From positions 1,738,327 through 1,802,326 of the forward strand of contig NZ_VUOC01000004.1 in NCBI RefSeq assembly GCF_008386695.1: a stretch of 64,000 nt of DNA, read 5' to 3'. The DNA comes from Chitinophaga agrisoli. GTDB lineage: Bacteria; Bacteroidota; Bacteroidia; Chitinophagales; Chitinophagaceae. The notes beneath the pieces were generated by a model. That model searched no databases. It saw only the letters and a program-made list of their open reading frames with translations, and was not told where the DNA came from. The position numbers and the translations under genes were made by a program. Positions 38,119 through 48,800 of the stretch are shown here, piece by piece. The stretch's first letter is position 1; every line of letters starts with the position of its first letter.

Positions 38119-38739
38119 ATGTTAAAGATCGGCATTACAGGCGGTATTGGCTCCGGTAAAAGCACCGTAGCCAGGATTTTTGAACTGCTGGGCATACCTG
38201 TATATTATGCAGATACAGCCGCCAAAGATATCATGAACCGCGACCCGGCGCTTAAAGCGCAGGTACAGGAGCATTTTGGCGCCGGTGTATATGATGAACA
38301 CGGGCAGCTGATACGCCAACGCCTGGGCAATATCGTTTTTAACGACCAGGAAAAGCTGCAGCTCCTTAACTCCCTGGTGCACCCGGCCACTATCCGCGAT
38401 TCTGAACAATGGGCGGCCCGGCAAACATCGCCCTATGTGCTCAAAGAGGCCGCGCTGCTTTTTGAATCAGAAGCTTTTCATTACCTCGATAAGATCATTG
38501 GCGTATCCGCGCCTGAGCACCTGCGTATACACCGCGTTATGCAGCGCGATAAAGTAAGCCGCAACGACGTGTTTGCACGCATGCATAAACAGATGGATGA
38601 GACCATTAAAATGCGTTTGTGCGATTATCTAATTTTTAATGATGAACAGCAGATGGTCATACCCCAGGTACTGGCGCTGCATGAACAACTGCTGGCGCTC
38701 AGTGAACAGGCTTCCGGAGCGCTAACAGCTAAAAGCTAA
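38119..38739 (+). CDS. coaE: Dephospho-CoA kinase
   Basis: A 206-aa kinase that makes CoA from dephospho-CoA, the last step of the pathway. The P-loop is GGIGSGKST at residues 8-16. The lid and substrate segments VYYADTAAKDIMNRDPALKAQV and LVHPATIRDSEQW are typical. The final residues (GALTAKS) are encoded inside a GCTAAAA heptamer repeat that also supplies the stop. The SNF2 gene follows after 12 bp, so they are likely cotranscribed. In many relatives a YbbR-type gene sits between yajC and coaE; it is absent here. Confidence 0.95.
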   Translation: MLKIGITGGIGSGKSTVARIFELLGIPVYYADTAAKDIMNRDPALKAQVQEHFGAGVYDEHGQLIRQRLGNIVFNDQEKLQLLNSLVHPATIRDSEQWAARQTSPYVLKEAALLFESEAFHYLDKIIGVSAPEHLRIHRVMQRDKVSRNDVFARMHKQMDETIKMRLCDYLIFNDEQQMVIPQVLALHEQLLALSEQASGALTAKS

Positions 38740-38751
38740 CCACCATCTTCC

Positions 38752-41649
38752 ATGTCTACCGGTAAAAAAGATCCAACAGGAAAAACCGTTATCGTAACAG
38801 AAGCAGGCAAACAGGCTACTACCCCGGTGCTGTTGCTGGAGCTGGACAATGATGTTGATCCGTCCGTAAAGATCAGCGCAGGGCTGGTAAAATATGTGGA
38901 TGGCGACCGCAGGTGCCAGCGTATGCCCCTGCTCGACAAAAAATCACTGGCTATCTTTAATAAACTGCCTCCCGGCGTACAGCACCTGTTACTGCCCTGT
39001 ACCCAGGAAGCCATGGTGCATAAGGAACTGCAGCTGAAAGACAAATTCCTGGCCTCCCCGGTCAAACATCAAACCCTGCAGCAATATGTACAGGAGGGTA
39101 TGCAGTTATACCTGTATCATACCCTGCAGCAATTGCGGCCTTTAGCCCCCCTCCTGCCCTGGTTTTGCCAGGTGGTGGAGCATGGGATCGATAAGAAGAT
39201 CCGGCCGGTAACGGTCAATAACTATAACCCGCTGCTCTCCTTTGAGCTGGTGCGTACCGGCGGCGGTACCCTGCGCCTCATGGCCTTTGTAACGGTAAAC
39301 GGGCAGTCCTATCCCCTCTCTGATTTTGAGCAATACGGTTTTCTGCTCCGCAGCCGGGGCGAGCTGTTTATATTGCCTCCGGCAGATGGGCAGGCGCTGG
39401 CGCAGTTCAACATGGGTTTTATGGATGTACCGCGCAACCAGGAAGGCCCTTTCCTGCAACATACGCTGCCCGCGCTGGAAGCCCGTTACCCGGTGAATAA
39501 GAACATCCTCCTGCAAAAAGAGGCCGTTGATACGCCCCCGCAGTGTAATATCTGGTTTAGTGAGCTGAATAACAGCTTCCTCATGCTGCGGATCCAATGG
39601 CAATACGACCGCTTTCCGCTGGATGCCGCCGTAAAAGAGCCGCTGGTATGGATCACGGAAGGCGATGTACAGTACGAGATCAAACGGCATACAGATGCGG
39701 AGAAAGAGATGACGGCCTTTGTACGCGGCCTGCATGCGCGTTTTAGTCAGCAAAATAACGGTTACTTCTACCTGCCCTTTGCCGAAGCAGAGAAAAGCCA
39801 ATGGCTGGTAAAATGTTACCGCAAGCTGATGGACCGCAATATTGGCGTATATGGCATGGACGAGCTGAAACATTTCCGCTACAATACCCATATACCGGAA
39901 ATGGATATCCGCTGGCACAGCGATAATAAAGACACATTTGACCTGCAGGTAAAAGTACAATACGGCGATCAGGCGGTAGCCCTGGCAGATATCCAGAAAG
40001 CCTTGCTGCACCGTCAGCCCCACCTGCTGCTAAAGGATGGCACCATCGGTATCATCCCGGAAGAATGGCAGCAGAAATATGCCATGCTCTGGAAACTGGG
40101 CCAGGTACAGAAAGACCAGCTACGCCTGTCTAACCTGCACTTTACCGTAGCGCAGAACGTGCTGGATAACCCGGCAGATCCTAAAAAAGAAGCCATTCAC
40201 CAGAAATGGGAACGCCTGCAACAGCAGCATTTTGCCGTACCTGGCGCCATACAGGCCCAGCTGCGCGATTACCAGAAAGCCGGTTTTGACTGGATGTGCC
40301 TGTTGGATGAAATGCAATGGGGCGGCTGCCTGGCAGATGATATGGGTCTTGGCAAGACCCTGCAGACCATCACCTTCCTGCAACACGTAAGCGAAAAATA
40401 CCCGGGCGAGACCCAGCTGGTCGTATGTCCTACCTCCCTTATCTATAACTGGGAACATGAGCTGCAGAAGTTTGCGCCCAACCTGCGTTATGCCATCTAC
40501 CACGGCCCCGGCCGTCAGTTTGACGAAGCCCAGTGGCGTTCCCAACAGCTTATCATCACCAGCTATGGCACCGTGCGCAGCGATATGGAGATCTTTTCCC
40601 GCTACGTATTTGGCTATGTAGTGCTGGACGAAAGCCAGGTGATCAAGAACCCCAGCTCGCAGACCACCCGCGCCTTACAGGTGCTGCAATGCAGGAACCG
40701 CCTCATCCTGAGCGGTACGCCCATCCAGAACAATACTATGGACCTGTTTGCCCAGATGAACTTTGCCAACCCCGGACTGCTAGGCAGTCAGACCTTCTTT
40801 AAAACAGAATTTGCCCACCCTATCGATAAATTTTCCGACGGCGCCAAAGCCGCGGACCTGCGCCGCCTCATCTATCCCTTTATGCTGCGCCGTACCAAGG
40901 AGCAGATCGCCAAGGACCTGCCGGACAAAACAGAGATCATTATGTGGTGCGAGATGGGCGATGAACAACGCCAGGTCTACGACCAGGTAAAAAAACTGTA
41001 TAAGGAAAAGCTGTTAAACCGCATCCAGGCAGATGGCGTGGCCGCCAGCGCTATTTACATCCTCGAAGGCCTGACCCGGTTACGGCAGATCTGTAATGCG
41101 CCCCAGCTGGTAGAAGAACATGCCGGCGGCATTACCAGCTCCGTAAAACTGGATGAGCTGATGCGCGAGATAAGCGAGAATACCGGCTCGCATAAAGTAC
41201 TGGTGTTTTCCCAGTTCACGGGCATGCTGCAATTGATTGCACAGGCCATGAACACCCAGGAGGTCCCCTTCCTGTACCTGGATGGCAGCACCAAAGCGGA
41301 AACCCGCCAGCAGCTGGTAAGCCAGTTCCAGCAGGACGAGCGCCAGCGCGTTTTCCTAATCAGCCTCAAGGCCGGCGGCGTGGGCCTTACCCTTACCGCC
41401 GCGGACTATGTATACCTGGTAGATCCCTGGTGGAACCCGGCGGCAGAACAGCAGGCCATTGACCGTACGCACCGTATTGGCCAGCAGAATAAAGTATTTG
41501 CCTATAAGATGATCTGTAAGGATAGCGTGGAGGAAAAGATCCTGGCGCTGCAGCAGCGTAAACAGATGATCGCGGATGATCTTATCAGTGAAGAGACCGG
41601 GTTTATGAAGAAACTTACGGAAGACGATATCGCCTTCCTCTTTAGCTAA
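38752..41649 (+). CDS. SNF2-family DNA-dependent ATPase/helicase
   Basis: A 965-aa SF2 motor protein of the bacterial SNF2 class. Residues 1-480 are an unfamiliar N-terminal half that may bind nucleic acid or protein. The motor begins near 500: Q-type start RDYQKAGFDWMCLL, Walker A DDMGLGKTLQTITFL, DESQ in place of DEAH (VVLDESQVIKNPSSQT), SGTPIQNN. The second lobe has KVLVFSQFTGML and the final QAIDRTHRIGQQNKVFAYKMI. SNF2 proteins translocate on DNA and remodel protein-DNA complexes; the bacterial role is usually repair or transcription recycling. Cotranscribed with coaE by position only. Confidence 0.93.
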   Translation: MSTGKKDPTGKTVIVTEAGKQATTPVLLLELDNDVDPSVKISAGLVKYVDGDRRCQRMPLLDKKSLAIFNKLPPGVQHLLLPCTQEAMVHKELQLKDKFLASPVKHQTLQQYVQEGMQLYLYHTLQQLRPLAPLLPWFCQVVEHGIDKKIRPVTVNNYNPLLSFELVRTGGGTLRLMAFVTVNGQSYPLSDFEQYGFLLRSRGELFILPPADGQALAQFNMGFMDVPRNQEGPFLQHTLPALEARYPVNKNILLQKEAVDTPPQCNIWFSELNNSFLMLRIQWQYDRFPLDAAVKEPLVWITEGDVQYEIKRHTDAEKEMTAFVRGLHARFSQQNNGYFYLPFAEAEKSQWLVKCYRKLMDRNIGVYGMDELKHFRYNTHIPEMDIRWHSDNKDTFDLQVKVQYGDQAVALADIQKALLHRQPHLLLKDGTIGIIPEEWQQKYAMLWKLGQVQKDQLRLSNLHFTVAQNVLDNPADPKKEAIHQKWERLQQQHFAVPGAIQAQLRDYQKAGFDWMCLLDEMQWGGCLADDMGLGKTLQTITFLQHVSEKYPGETQLVVCPTSLIYNWEHELQKFAPNLRYAIYHGPGRQFDEAQWRSQQLIITSYGTVRSDMEIFSRYVFGYVVLDESQVIKNPSSQTTRALQVLQCRNRLILSGTPIQNNTMDLFAQMNFANPGLLGSQTFFKTEFAHPIDKFSDGAKAADLRRLIYPFMLRRTKEQIAKDLPDKTEIIMWCEMGDEQRQVYDQVKKLYKEKLLNRIQADGVAASAIYILEGLTRLRQICNAPQLVEEHAGGITSSVKLDELMREISENTGSHKVLVFSQFTGMLQLIAQAMNTQEVPFLYLDGSTKAETRQQLVSQFQQDERQRVFLISLKAGGVGLTLTAADYVYLVDPWWNPAAEQQAIDRTHRIGQQNKVFAYKMICKDSVEEKILALQQRKQMIADDLISEETGFMKKLTEDDIAFLFS

Positions 41650-41654
41650 AAAAA

Positions 41655-41736
41655 ATATACGGATGAAAGAACAGGCAGATACACAATGGATTACTTTTAG
41701 GGTTACCTGCACATCTGGCTGTTCTCATCCGTATAT
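41655..41736. repeat. 82-bp inverted repeat between the SNF2 and GH5 genes
   Basis: The left arm (41655-41680) and right arm (41713-41736) are complementary, with core words ATATACGGATGA/TCATCCGTATAT and GAACAG/CTGTTC, a two-base bulge and one mismatch. The loop is about 32 nt. On the minus strand the hairpin is followed by a run of T, like a terminator, but no minus-strand gene ends here. Confidence 0.8.
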
Positions 41737-41927
41737 CATCTCTCTGCACAATTTCCTATCATTCACATACCAGGTATATAGAAAAATACGTGCCAGCCTA
41801 TACGCCGTATACGCAGGTTGTCCATAACCGTAGCAAGTGTTTATATGTTGCAACAGGATGATGAAATTTTGCTACGCATCCATTATACCGTTTATTTGTA
41901 GTAAATTATAAGAACAAATTATTCCCT

Positions 41928-43040
41928 ATGTTACCCGTAAAAGTGGTTGCATACATGTTATTGCTGACTGTTGTGAGCTGGCAGTCAGCCTTTTGCAGTG
42001 AACAGCCTGCCCCCTTGCAGGACACTGGCGCCCTGCGTTTAAAACGTGGTACCAATATCAGCCATTGGCTATCGCAAAGCCGGCAGCGGGGTAAGGAACG
42101 GGCTGCCTTTTTCACAGAAAAGGACGTCAGCTTTATTACGGAGCATGGCTTTGATCACATCCGTATACCCGTAGACGAAGAGCAGCTTTGGGCAGAGGAC
42201 CTTACAAAGGTAAAAGAGGCCTTTAACCTGCTGCACCAGGCCTTGCAATGGTGCTACCTGCATCACCTGAACGTAGTGATAGACCTGCACATCCTCCGCA
42301 GCCATTATTTCGACGCCAAATACAAGCCGTTATGGACCCAGCCCGAGGCGCAGGAACGTTTCCTGCGATGCTGGCAGGATCTAAGCGATGAGCTGAAAAG
42401 ATACCCTACCTCCATGCTGGCCTATGAGCTCATGAACGAGCCGGTGGCCGATAGCGCCGCCCAGTGGAATGAGCTCCTGACCCGTGGCGTAGCTACCATA
42501 CGCGCCAGGGAGCCCAAACGGATGATCGTGATAGGCAGTAACCGCTGGCAGTCTCTCACCAGTTTCCCGGAACTAAAGGTGCCGGAAAACGATCCTAATA
42601 TTATCCTGAGCTTTCATTTCTATCAGCCCTTTACTTTAACGCATCATATGGCCAGCTGGACCAAGATCGCGGACTATGAAGGGCCGGTGCATTACCCGGG
42701 GCCTACTATCACTAAAAAGGAACTGGAAAGCCTGCCGGCGTCTATCCGTAACCTGCTGCCAGGCGCCGAACAGGCCTTTGATGCCAAAGTGATAGCGGCG
42801 CAGCTGCAGCCCGCTTTACAGCTGGCGCAGCGCCTGCATTTGCCGTTATATTGCGGGGAATGGGGGTGTTTGAATACCGTGCCGCGTAAAGACCGCCTGA
42901 ACTGGTATAAGGATGTACGGAAGGTATTGGAGCAAAATAATATAGCCTGGAGCAACTGGGGTTATAAGGGTAAAGGATTTGGGATCGTGGGGGAAGATGG
43001 GGAAGCGGACAAGGGGTTGTTGAAGGCGTTGGTGAAATAA
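41928..43040 (+). CDS. Secreted glycoside hydrolase family 5 enzyme
   Basis: A 370-aa GH5 beta-1,4-glycanase-type enzyme (cellulase superfamily). The signal peptide is MLPVKVVAYMLLLTVVSWQSAFC, possibly lipidated or cleaved near the Cys. The TIM-barrel marks are FDHIRIPVDEEQLW, the LHHLNVVIDLHIL strand, acid/base Glu in AYELMNEPVAD and nucleophile Glu in LYCGEWGCLNT. Substrate may be a beta-glucan or mannan; it cannot be read from sequence. There is no carbohydrate-binding module or T9SS tail. It ends against a bidirectional terminator. Confidence 0.92.
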   Translation: MLPVKVVAYMLLLTVVSWQSAFCSEQPAPLQDTGALRLKRGTNISHWLSQSRQRGKERAAFFTEKDVSFITEHGFDHIRIPVDEEQLWAEDLTKVKEAFNLLHQALQWCYLHHLNVVIDLHILRSHYFDAKYKPLWTQPEAQERFLRCWQDLSDELKRYPTSMLAYELMNEPVADSAAQWNELLTRGVATIRAREPKRMIVIGSNRWQSLTSFPELKVPENDPNIILSFHFYQPFTLTHHMASWTKIADYEGPVHYPGPTITKKELESLPASIRNLLPGAEQAFDAKVIAAQLQPALQLAQRLHLPLYCGEWGCLNTVPRKDRLNWYKDVRKVLEQNNIAWSNWGYKGKGFGIVGEDGEADKGLLKALVK

Positions 43041-43093
43041 CGATTTTAATGTTCTATGATGAATAACTGGCAAGAAAGGATCACATAATACCA

Positions 43094-43127
43094 AAACGGC
43101 CCGCACTTCCTAAAGCGCGGGCCGTTT
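43094..43127. terminator. Bidirectional terminator between the GH5 and Spy-like genes
   Basis: AAACGGCCCGC pairs perfectly with GCGGGCCGTTT. It separates two convergent genes. Confidence 0.85.
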
Positions 43128-43130
43128 CTA

Positions 43131-43568
43131 TTACTTAGCCGCCGGAGCTGCCACAGGCGCGCTTGCCGGCGCTGCTGCTTCGCTCTTGCGTTTTTCCTTC
43201 ATCTTATCACGCAGTTCCTTCTTTATCTGATCATATTGTTTTATCTGATCAGGCGTCAGTATTGCCTTATACTCCGCTTCCTTATCCTGGTTCAGTTTTC
43301 TTGCGCTTTTCAGTTTCGAGATCCTTGTTCCATTGCCTTTCATCACGCCGTCCATTTGCTTGGAATACTTCAGGTTAATGGCGTTGACCTTTTCCCGCTG
43401 GGCATCATTCAGTTGCAGCTGTGTACCCAGGAATTCGGACTGTTTCTCCGCCCTTTGCTCCGGTGTTGAGTTTTTAAAGTTCTGCTTGGCCTGGGCAGAT
43501 ACTGCTGCCGGCGCCAATGCCAGGAGCAGCATGAAAAACGAGATGACTTTGATGAGCGATCTTGTCAT
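43131..43568 (-). CDS. Spy/CpxP-like periplasmic protein
   Basis: A 145-aa periplasmic protein with a signal peptide (residues 1-26, ending SAQA). A helical region follows with the LTxxQ-like motif (LNDAQREKVNAIN and LTPDQIKQYDQIKKEL), typical of Spy/CpxP-type chaperones and sensors. The tail is Ala/Pro-rich (KRKSEAAAPASAPVAAPAAK). It likely binds unfolded periplasmic proteins or an envelope-stress sensor. The LytS/LytR genes lie upstream, separated by 286 bp, and are not clearly linked. Confidence 0.82.
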   Translation of the reverse strand: MTRSLIKVISFFMLLLALAPAAVSAQAKQNFKNSTPEQRAEKQSEFLGTQLQLNDAQREKVNAINLKYSKQMDGVMKGNGTRISKLKSARKLNQDKEAEYKAILTPDQIKQYDQIKKELRDKMKEKRKSEAAAPASAPVAAPAAK

Positions 43569-43854
43569 AGGTGAATGTGTTTTAATGCTTTATTAATAAA
43601 AATAGGGTTTGCCATCGCTTTATGCGTATGACAAACTTAATATATTACCACTGAATATCATACGTCATTTCCCCACGGAACGTCAGCGGGGGCATTTTAC
43701 CGGCAAATACCGGCCGGGCGGTGATGGGTTGTACTGGCATAACTAAATGTTTTACACTGCAATATTGCGATGTTACCGGCAGCTGGCATAGAACGGAATG
43801 GGCGAAACGGAAAAGATGGGGGGTGAAGGGGTAGCCGGGGCATATAAAGCCCCC

Positions 43855-44628
43855 TCAGGCATTCATCCAGGCCTTAAACGCAGGTACCCGCGCCTTGCTG
43901 ATCAGCATCTTATCATGCGTAGGCGGCAAGGTTTTTACCAGCAGGCGGCTGTTAAAGAAAAAATCTACCTCCTGGATGGCTTTCCGCTGTACGATAAACT
44001 GGCGGTTGGCCCGGAAAAACAGCTGCGGGTCCAGCTGCTGCTGCAATTGTTCCAGGGTTAGATCAATCGTATATAATTTATGTTCCAGGGTGCAGGCCTG
44101 CACTACTTCATTGGTGGTATAGAACCAGGCAATATCCCCGGCTTTTACGGGCAGCAGTTTTTCCCGGAAATGCACCAGGAAGGATTGACGGTAGGCCGGC
44201 TGCTCCTGCAGGCCTTTTAACAGCTGCAACAGCTGATCCTGCGGCAGGGCATTTTTTGCAGCGCCTGCGCCGGTTAGCTGCCGGTATTTCTGCAAGGCAC
44301 GGCCAATCTCTTCTGCATCATAGGGCTTTAGCACATAGTCAATACCGTTGCGTTTAAATGCTTGCAGCGCATAGTCGTTGTAAGCTGTTACAAAGATCAC
44401 TGGCTGCGCTATGGGTGTTTGTTCAAATATTTCGAAGGACAGGCCATCAGCCAGCCGGATATCCATAAAAATAAGGTCGCAGTCATGCGGATGCTGCTGC
44501 AGCCAGCTTACGGAGGCGGCTACCCCGGGTAATATAGTGGCTACAGTAATGGCAGTATCTATGTCCTGCAACATATGCTGCAGGTTACGGGCCGTAACGG
44601 GTTCGTCTTCTATGATCAGTACTTGCAT
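43855..44628 (-). CDS. LytTR-family response regulator
   Basis: A 257-aa response regulator. The receiver domain covers residues 1-120 with acidic residues EDEP, phosphoacceptor Asp in CDLIFMDIRLAD, Thr/Ser in VIFVTAYNDYALQAF and Lys in VLKPYDAEEI. The LytTR DNA-binding domain follows at about 150-250 (FLVHFREKLLPVKAGDIAWFYTTNEVVQACTLEHKLYTID, with HRSFLV replaced by FRANRQFIVQRKAIQEV). It is paired with the LytS-type kinase just upstream on the same strand. Target promoters are unknown. Confidence 0.93.
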   Translation of the reverse strand: MQVLIIEDEPVTARNLQHMLQDIDTAITVATILPGVAASVSWLQQHPHDCDLIFMDIRLADGLSFEIFEQTPIAQPVIFVTAYNDYALQAFKRNGIDYVLKPYDAEEIGRALQKYRQLTGAGAAKNALPQDQLLQLLKGLQEQPAYRQSFLVHFREKLLPVKAGDIAWFYTTNEVVQACTLEHKLYTIDLTLEQLQQQLDPQLFFRANRQFIVQRKAIQEVDFFFNSRLLVKTLPPTHDKMLISKARVPAFKAWMNA

Positions 44629-44672
44629 GAAAATTAGCTTTTGCCTTTAGCGGTTGGCTTTTAGCGATTAAT
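44629..44672. repeat. Heptamer-type repeat between the kinase and regulator genes
   Basis: Read on the minus strand it begins right after the kinase stop (TAATCGCTAAAAGCCAACC) and runs to the start of the regulator gene. Confidence 0.65.
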
Positions 44673-45714
44673 ATCCTCCTCCCTTCCCTCCTTCCAGCGG
44701 CAATTTCACCAGGAAATACTCCAATGTTCTTATGATCGTAATTTCCTTCTTCAGCAGTATCCGGAAGCGCTCGTTCAGGTTAGCCAACCCCAGCCCGGCA
44801 GAGGCCTGCGGCACAGCAATAGCCTGCAGGTTATTCTTTACGCACAACTCGTTATCCTGCACATATACCCGCACCTGCAACGGCTGCGATGCCAGCGCCC
44901 GGTTATGTTTAGCGGCATTTTCTACCAGCAGCTGTAAAGACAGATGCGGCAATAACTGCTGATGGTATAACGGCGGCACCTCTACGCTGATAACGATTCC
45001 CTCTTCAAAACGCATCTGCAGCAGCTCCGTAAAGGAATGCAACTGTTGCAGCTCCTCTTTCAGGGTGATGAGTTGCTGCTGTTCCTGCAGCAGGTTCCTG
45101 AAAATGCGGGACAGATGCCCTATGAACTGCTGGGCCTTTCCCGGGTTCTCCCTTATCATACCGGAGAGGGTGCTCAGTGAGTTAAAGAAAAAATGCGGGT
45201 TCAGGTGCTGTTTCATCAGCTCCAGCTCCGCATACAGGTACTGGCTTTTGATCTGTTCTGTTTCCAGGTCTTTGGCCTGGGCCTGCCGAAGCAGGTAAAT
45301 GATGCGGATCACCAGTATTTCCAGCAGCCAGCAAAGGCTTAACCGCGCAAAATATACCACCCGGAAAAAGCGCAGGGGCAGGTGATGCGCATCGCTGAAC
45401 AGGTTGCCCTGTACCACAATGCCTACGGTACTGCATAACAGCAGCAACAGGATATTCGATAACGGATAGATAGCAAAATCAGTGGCCAGTCCGCCCTTCC
45501 GCCAGCGGGGAAACCAGTGCAGGTTCAATTCGAATACTAACCAGCAATAGAGATAGGTAAAACAGAACTGAAAACAGAGCTCCGCCACGTTAAAGGTGCT
45601 GAACTGGCTTACCCAGCCATCGCTACGCGCCTGCAGCAGCTTGGGCAGGTTTACCAGCAGCGCTACCAGCAGGGAGCTGTATAAAACGATCTTTTTTTCG
45701 ATGGCAAGTCTCAT
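44668..45714 (-). CDS. LytS-type sensor histidine kinase
   Basis: A 348-aa membrane kinase of the His_kinase (LytS/YpdA) family. Four hydrophobic segments occupy residues 10-150 (VLYSSLLVALLVNLPKLL, FTYLYCWLVFEL, LSNILLLLLCSTVGIVV, FARLSLCWLLEILVIRIIYLL). The phosphoacceptor His is in LMKQHLNPHFFFNSLSTLSGMI. The C-terminal ATPase has the N-box LLVENAAKHNRAL and G-box AGLGLANLNERFRILL. It forms a two-component pair with the LytTR regulator gene 39 bp downstream. The signal is unknown. Confidence 0.93.
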   Translation of the reverse strand: MRLAIEKKIVLYSSLLVALLVNLPKLLQARSDGWVSQFSTFNVAELCFQFCFTYLYCWLVFELNLHWFPRWRKGGLATDFAIYPLSNILLLLLCSTVGIVVQGNLFSDAHHLPLRFFRVVYFARLSLCWLLEILVIRIIYLLRQAQAKDLETEQIKSQYLYAELELMKQHLNPHFFFNSLSTLSGMIRENPGKAQQFIGHLSRIFRNLLQEQQQLITLKEELQQLHSFTELLQMRFEEGIVISVEVPPLYHQQLLPHLSLQLLVENAAKHNRALASQPLQVRVYVQDNELCVKNNLQAIAVPQASAGLGLANLNERFRILLKKEITIIRTLEYFLVKLPLEGGKGGGY

Positions 45715-45808
45715 AAGCGGGCTTCAGGCATCAAAAATGGCGAAAATCAGGGAGATAATGGGGCCAGGGAGGGTGAAGCGGTAAAATTGAGGGGGGAATT
45801 TCAAAAAA

Positions 45809-45836
45809 AAGGTCCGGCATAACGCCGGACCTTTTA
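45809..45836 (-). terminator. Terminator of secDF
   Basis: AAAAGGTCCGGCG pairs with TGCCGGACCTTTT on the minus strand, followed by T-rich sequence. Confidence 0.85.
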
Positions 45837-45858
45837 TATCAAACATTCAGGCTGAATT

Positions 45859-48800
45859 CTATTTCTTCAGATCCGCAGTCTTAACATCTGCTGCACCGGC
45901 GGCTACCTTCTTGGCAGGCAGGGCTTCGCTTTCGTTAGACAGCTCATTCTTATGGTCAAAGTCAACCAGTACCGGTGCTGCCACAAAGATGGAAGAGTAA
46001 GTACCGGTCAGTACGCCTATCAGCATCGCGAATGCGAAACCGCGGGTTACTTCACCGCCAAAGATGAACAGGATCAGGATGGTCAGGAACACCGTCAGGG
46101 AGGTCATAATGGTACGGCTCAGCGTATCATTGATCGCGCGGTTGATGGTAGTATTCCTGTCCGCGCCTTTATTGGTGCGGAAGTACTCACGGATACGGTC
46201 AAATACGATCACCGTATCGTTCATGGAGAAGCCTATCACCGTTAATATCGCCGCAATAAAGTGCTGGTCAATTTCCAGGGTGAAGGGCACAATATCCTTG
46301 CAATAAGAGAACACGGCCAATGTTACCATCACGTCATGCAGCAGGGAGAAGATAGTACCGATAGAGTACTGCCATTTGCTGAACCGGACCAGGATGTACA
46401 GGAAGATCACTACCAGCGACAGGACCGTGGCCTTGATAGCGCCGGCGCGTAAGTCATCAGAGATAGTGGGCGATACTGTCTGTGACCCTACAATGTACTT
46501 GGCAGAGTTAAATGCCTCATAGGTCACGGAGCCGTCGTAGTATTTCTTCAGGCCTTCGAACAGTTTCTGGGTCACTTCCTTGTCAACTGCGATGCTTTGT
46601 TCTTCTACTTTATAAGAGGTAGTGATGTTCAGCTGGTTATTGCTGCCGCCTACTGTTTTCACATAAGGCTCAGCGCCAAATACTTTATGCAGGTCTTCGC
46701 GTACTTCGTTCTCGTTCACCGGTTTTTCAAAACGGATGGTGAAGCTACGGCCACCCTGGAAGTCAATACCGTGGTGGAAACCGTGGAAGAAGGAAGAAGC
46801 GCCCAGTACCATTACAAAGGCAGAGATCACATAGGCGATCTTACGTTTGCCTACGAAGTCAAAATTGGCGTGTTTGAAGATCTTACGGGAAACCGGCGTA
46901 AAGTATTCGAAGTGTCTTTTCTTGTTAGTCCACCAGTCGGTTACGATACGGGATACCAGGATACCGCAGAACAGGGACAGCAACAGACCGATGATCTGTG
47001 TGGTAGCAAAACCCAGTACCGGGCCCAGACCAAAGTAGAACAGGATGATAGCGGTCAGCAGGGAGGTAATGTGACCATCCAGCACCGGCGCATAAGAACG
47101 TTTATAACCGTCCTCTATCGCCTGCTGGTAGCTTTTACCGCGGCTCAGCTCATCCTTGATACGTTCAAAGATAATTACGTTCGTATCCACCGCCATACCG
47201 ATGGTCAGTACCAGACCGGCAATACCAGGCATGGTCAGCGTAGCGCCCAGGGATGCCAGGATACCTACGGTGAACAGCAGGTTCAGGATCAGGGCGATGT
47301 TGGCTACCCAGCCGCCGGTGTTATAATACACCAGCATCAGTACGAATATGATAATGAAGGAGATGATAAAGGATATAGCGCCTGCCCGGATGGATTCTGC
47401 ACCCAGGGTAGGACCAACGATCTGTTCCTGCACGATCTGTGCGGGCGCCGGCATTTTACCGGATTTCAGGATGTTGGCCATATCGGTGGCTTCTTCTACG
47501 GTAAAGCTACCGGAGATGGAAGAACGGCCGCCGGCGATCTCGCCTAAGATAGAAGGAGCAGAATATACGATACCGTCCAGTACGATGGCTACATAGTTAA
47601 AAGTAGAACGGTCGTCCGGGTTAGAAGGGGCCAGCTGGCCGGTGAGCTTACGCCAGTCGCGGGCGCCGGTGTTATCCATGGTCATGCTGATCTCGGGGCT
47701 ACCGTTCTGGTCATAATCCTGGCGGGCGTCCACTACCCTTTCGCCGCTAACGGGCGGTGTGGGGTTGGCCGGGTTCACTTTCAGGGCATATACTTCTAAT
47801 ACACCGTTGCGGTCATTCTTATTTTCCTGTCCGTAGGCAAATACTACGTCTTTGGGCAGCACGCTCTTAAGGGCGGGCATCTGCAGGTAACGGCGGAAAG
47901 TACCGGTATCCTTAGGCAGGATCATACCTACGATCGGGCCCGGAACGATCTGCCCGTCCTGGGATATATAAGGACGCAGTACGGAGAACAGCGGGTTTGC
48001 TTTTGCAAAATCCCTTTCTGCCTGCGCCTGGTTTTGCAGGGAATCGCCTTTTTTACCTTTAGCAGCGCTGTCTTTAGCCAGGTAGTTATCCAGGCTGGCA
48101 GTTTTGCTGGTATCTGCGCTTGCTTTAGCAGTATCTGCTGCGGCGGAAGCCAGTAAAGCGGAATCAACTTGGGTGCTGTCTTCTGCTTTAGCCGTTTTAC
48201 CGCCCAGGGCATTTTTCAGCGCTTCGTTGGCGGGTTGCAGTACGCCTACTACAAATTCCTGGCTGTTTTTATAGGTTTCGCGGAATTCCAGGTTAGCGCT
48301 GGCCTGCAGGTAGCGTCTAACACGGTCCGGGTTATCAACACCGGCCAGTTCCACAGAGATAATACCTTTATTCTGATCCAGGCTGATGTTAGGCTGTGCT
48401 ACCCCGAACTTATCGATACGTTTCTGTAGTACCAGGTAAGTATTTTTGATGGCGGCGTTGGCCTCGCGGCGGATCACCGTCAGCACCTGCTGGTTGGTAG
48501 AGTTATAATTAATATCTTTTTCGTAGGCATTGGCGAAGATGCTGGCCAGGCGGCCGTTGGATTGTACTTCTTCATATGCCTGCCCAAACAGCGTTACGAA
48601 ATCAGACTGGCTGCTTTTCTTACGGTCACGGGCCAGGTCCAGCGCCTTGTTAAAGGCCGGGTCCTTGGATTGGCCGCTGAGTGCGCGGATCACTTCTTCT
48701 ACGCTTACATCCAGTACCACGTTCATACCGCCCTGAAGGTCAAGACCCAGGTTCAGTTCCCTTTCCTTTGCTTTTGTATAGGTTACATACCAGGGGAAAC

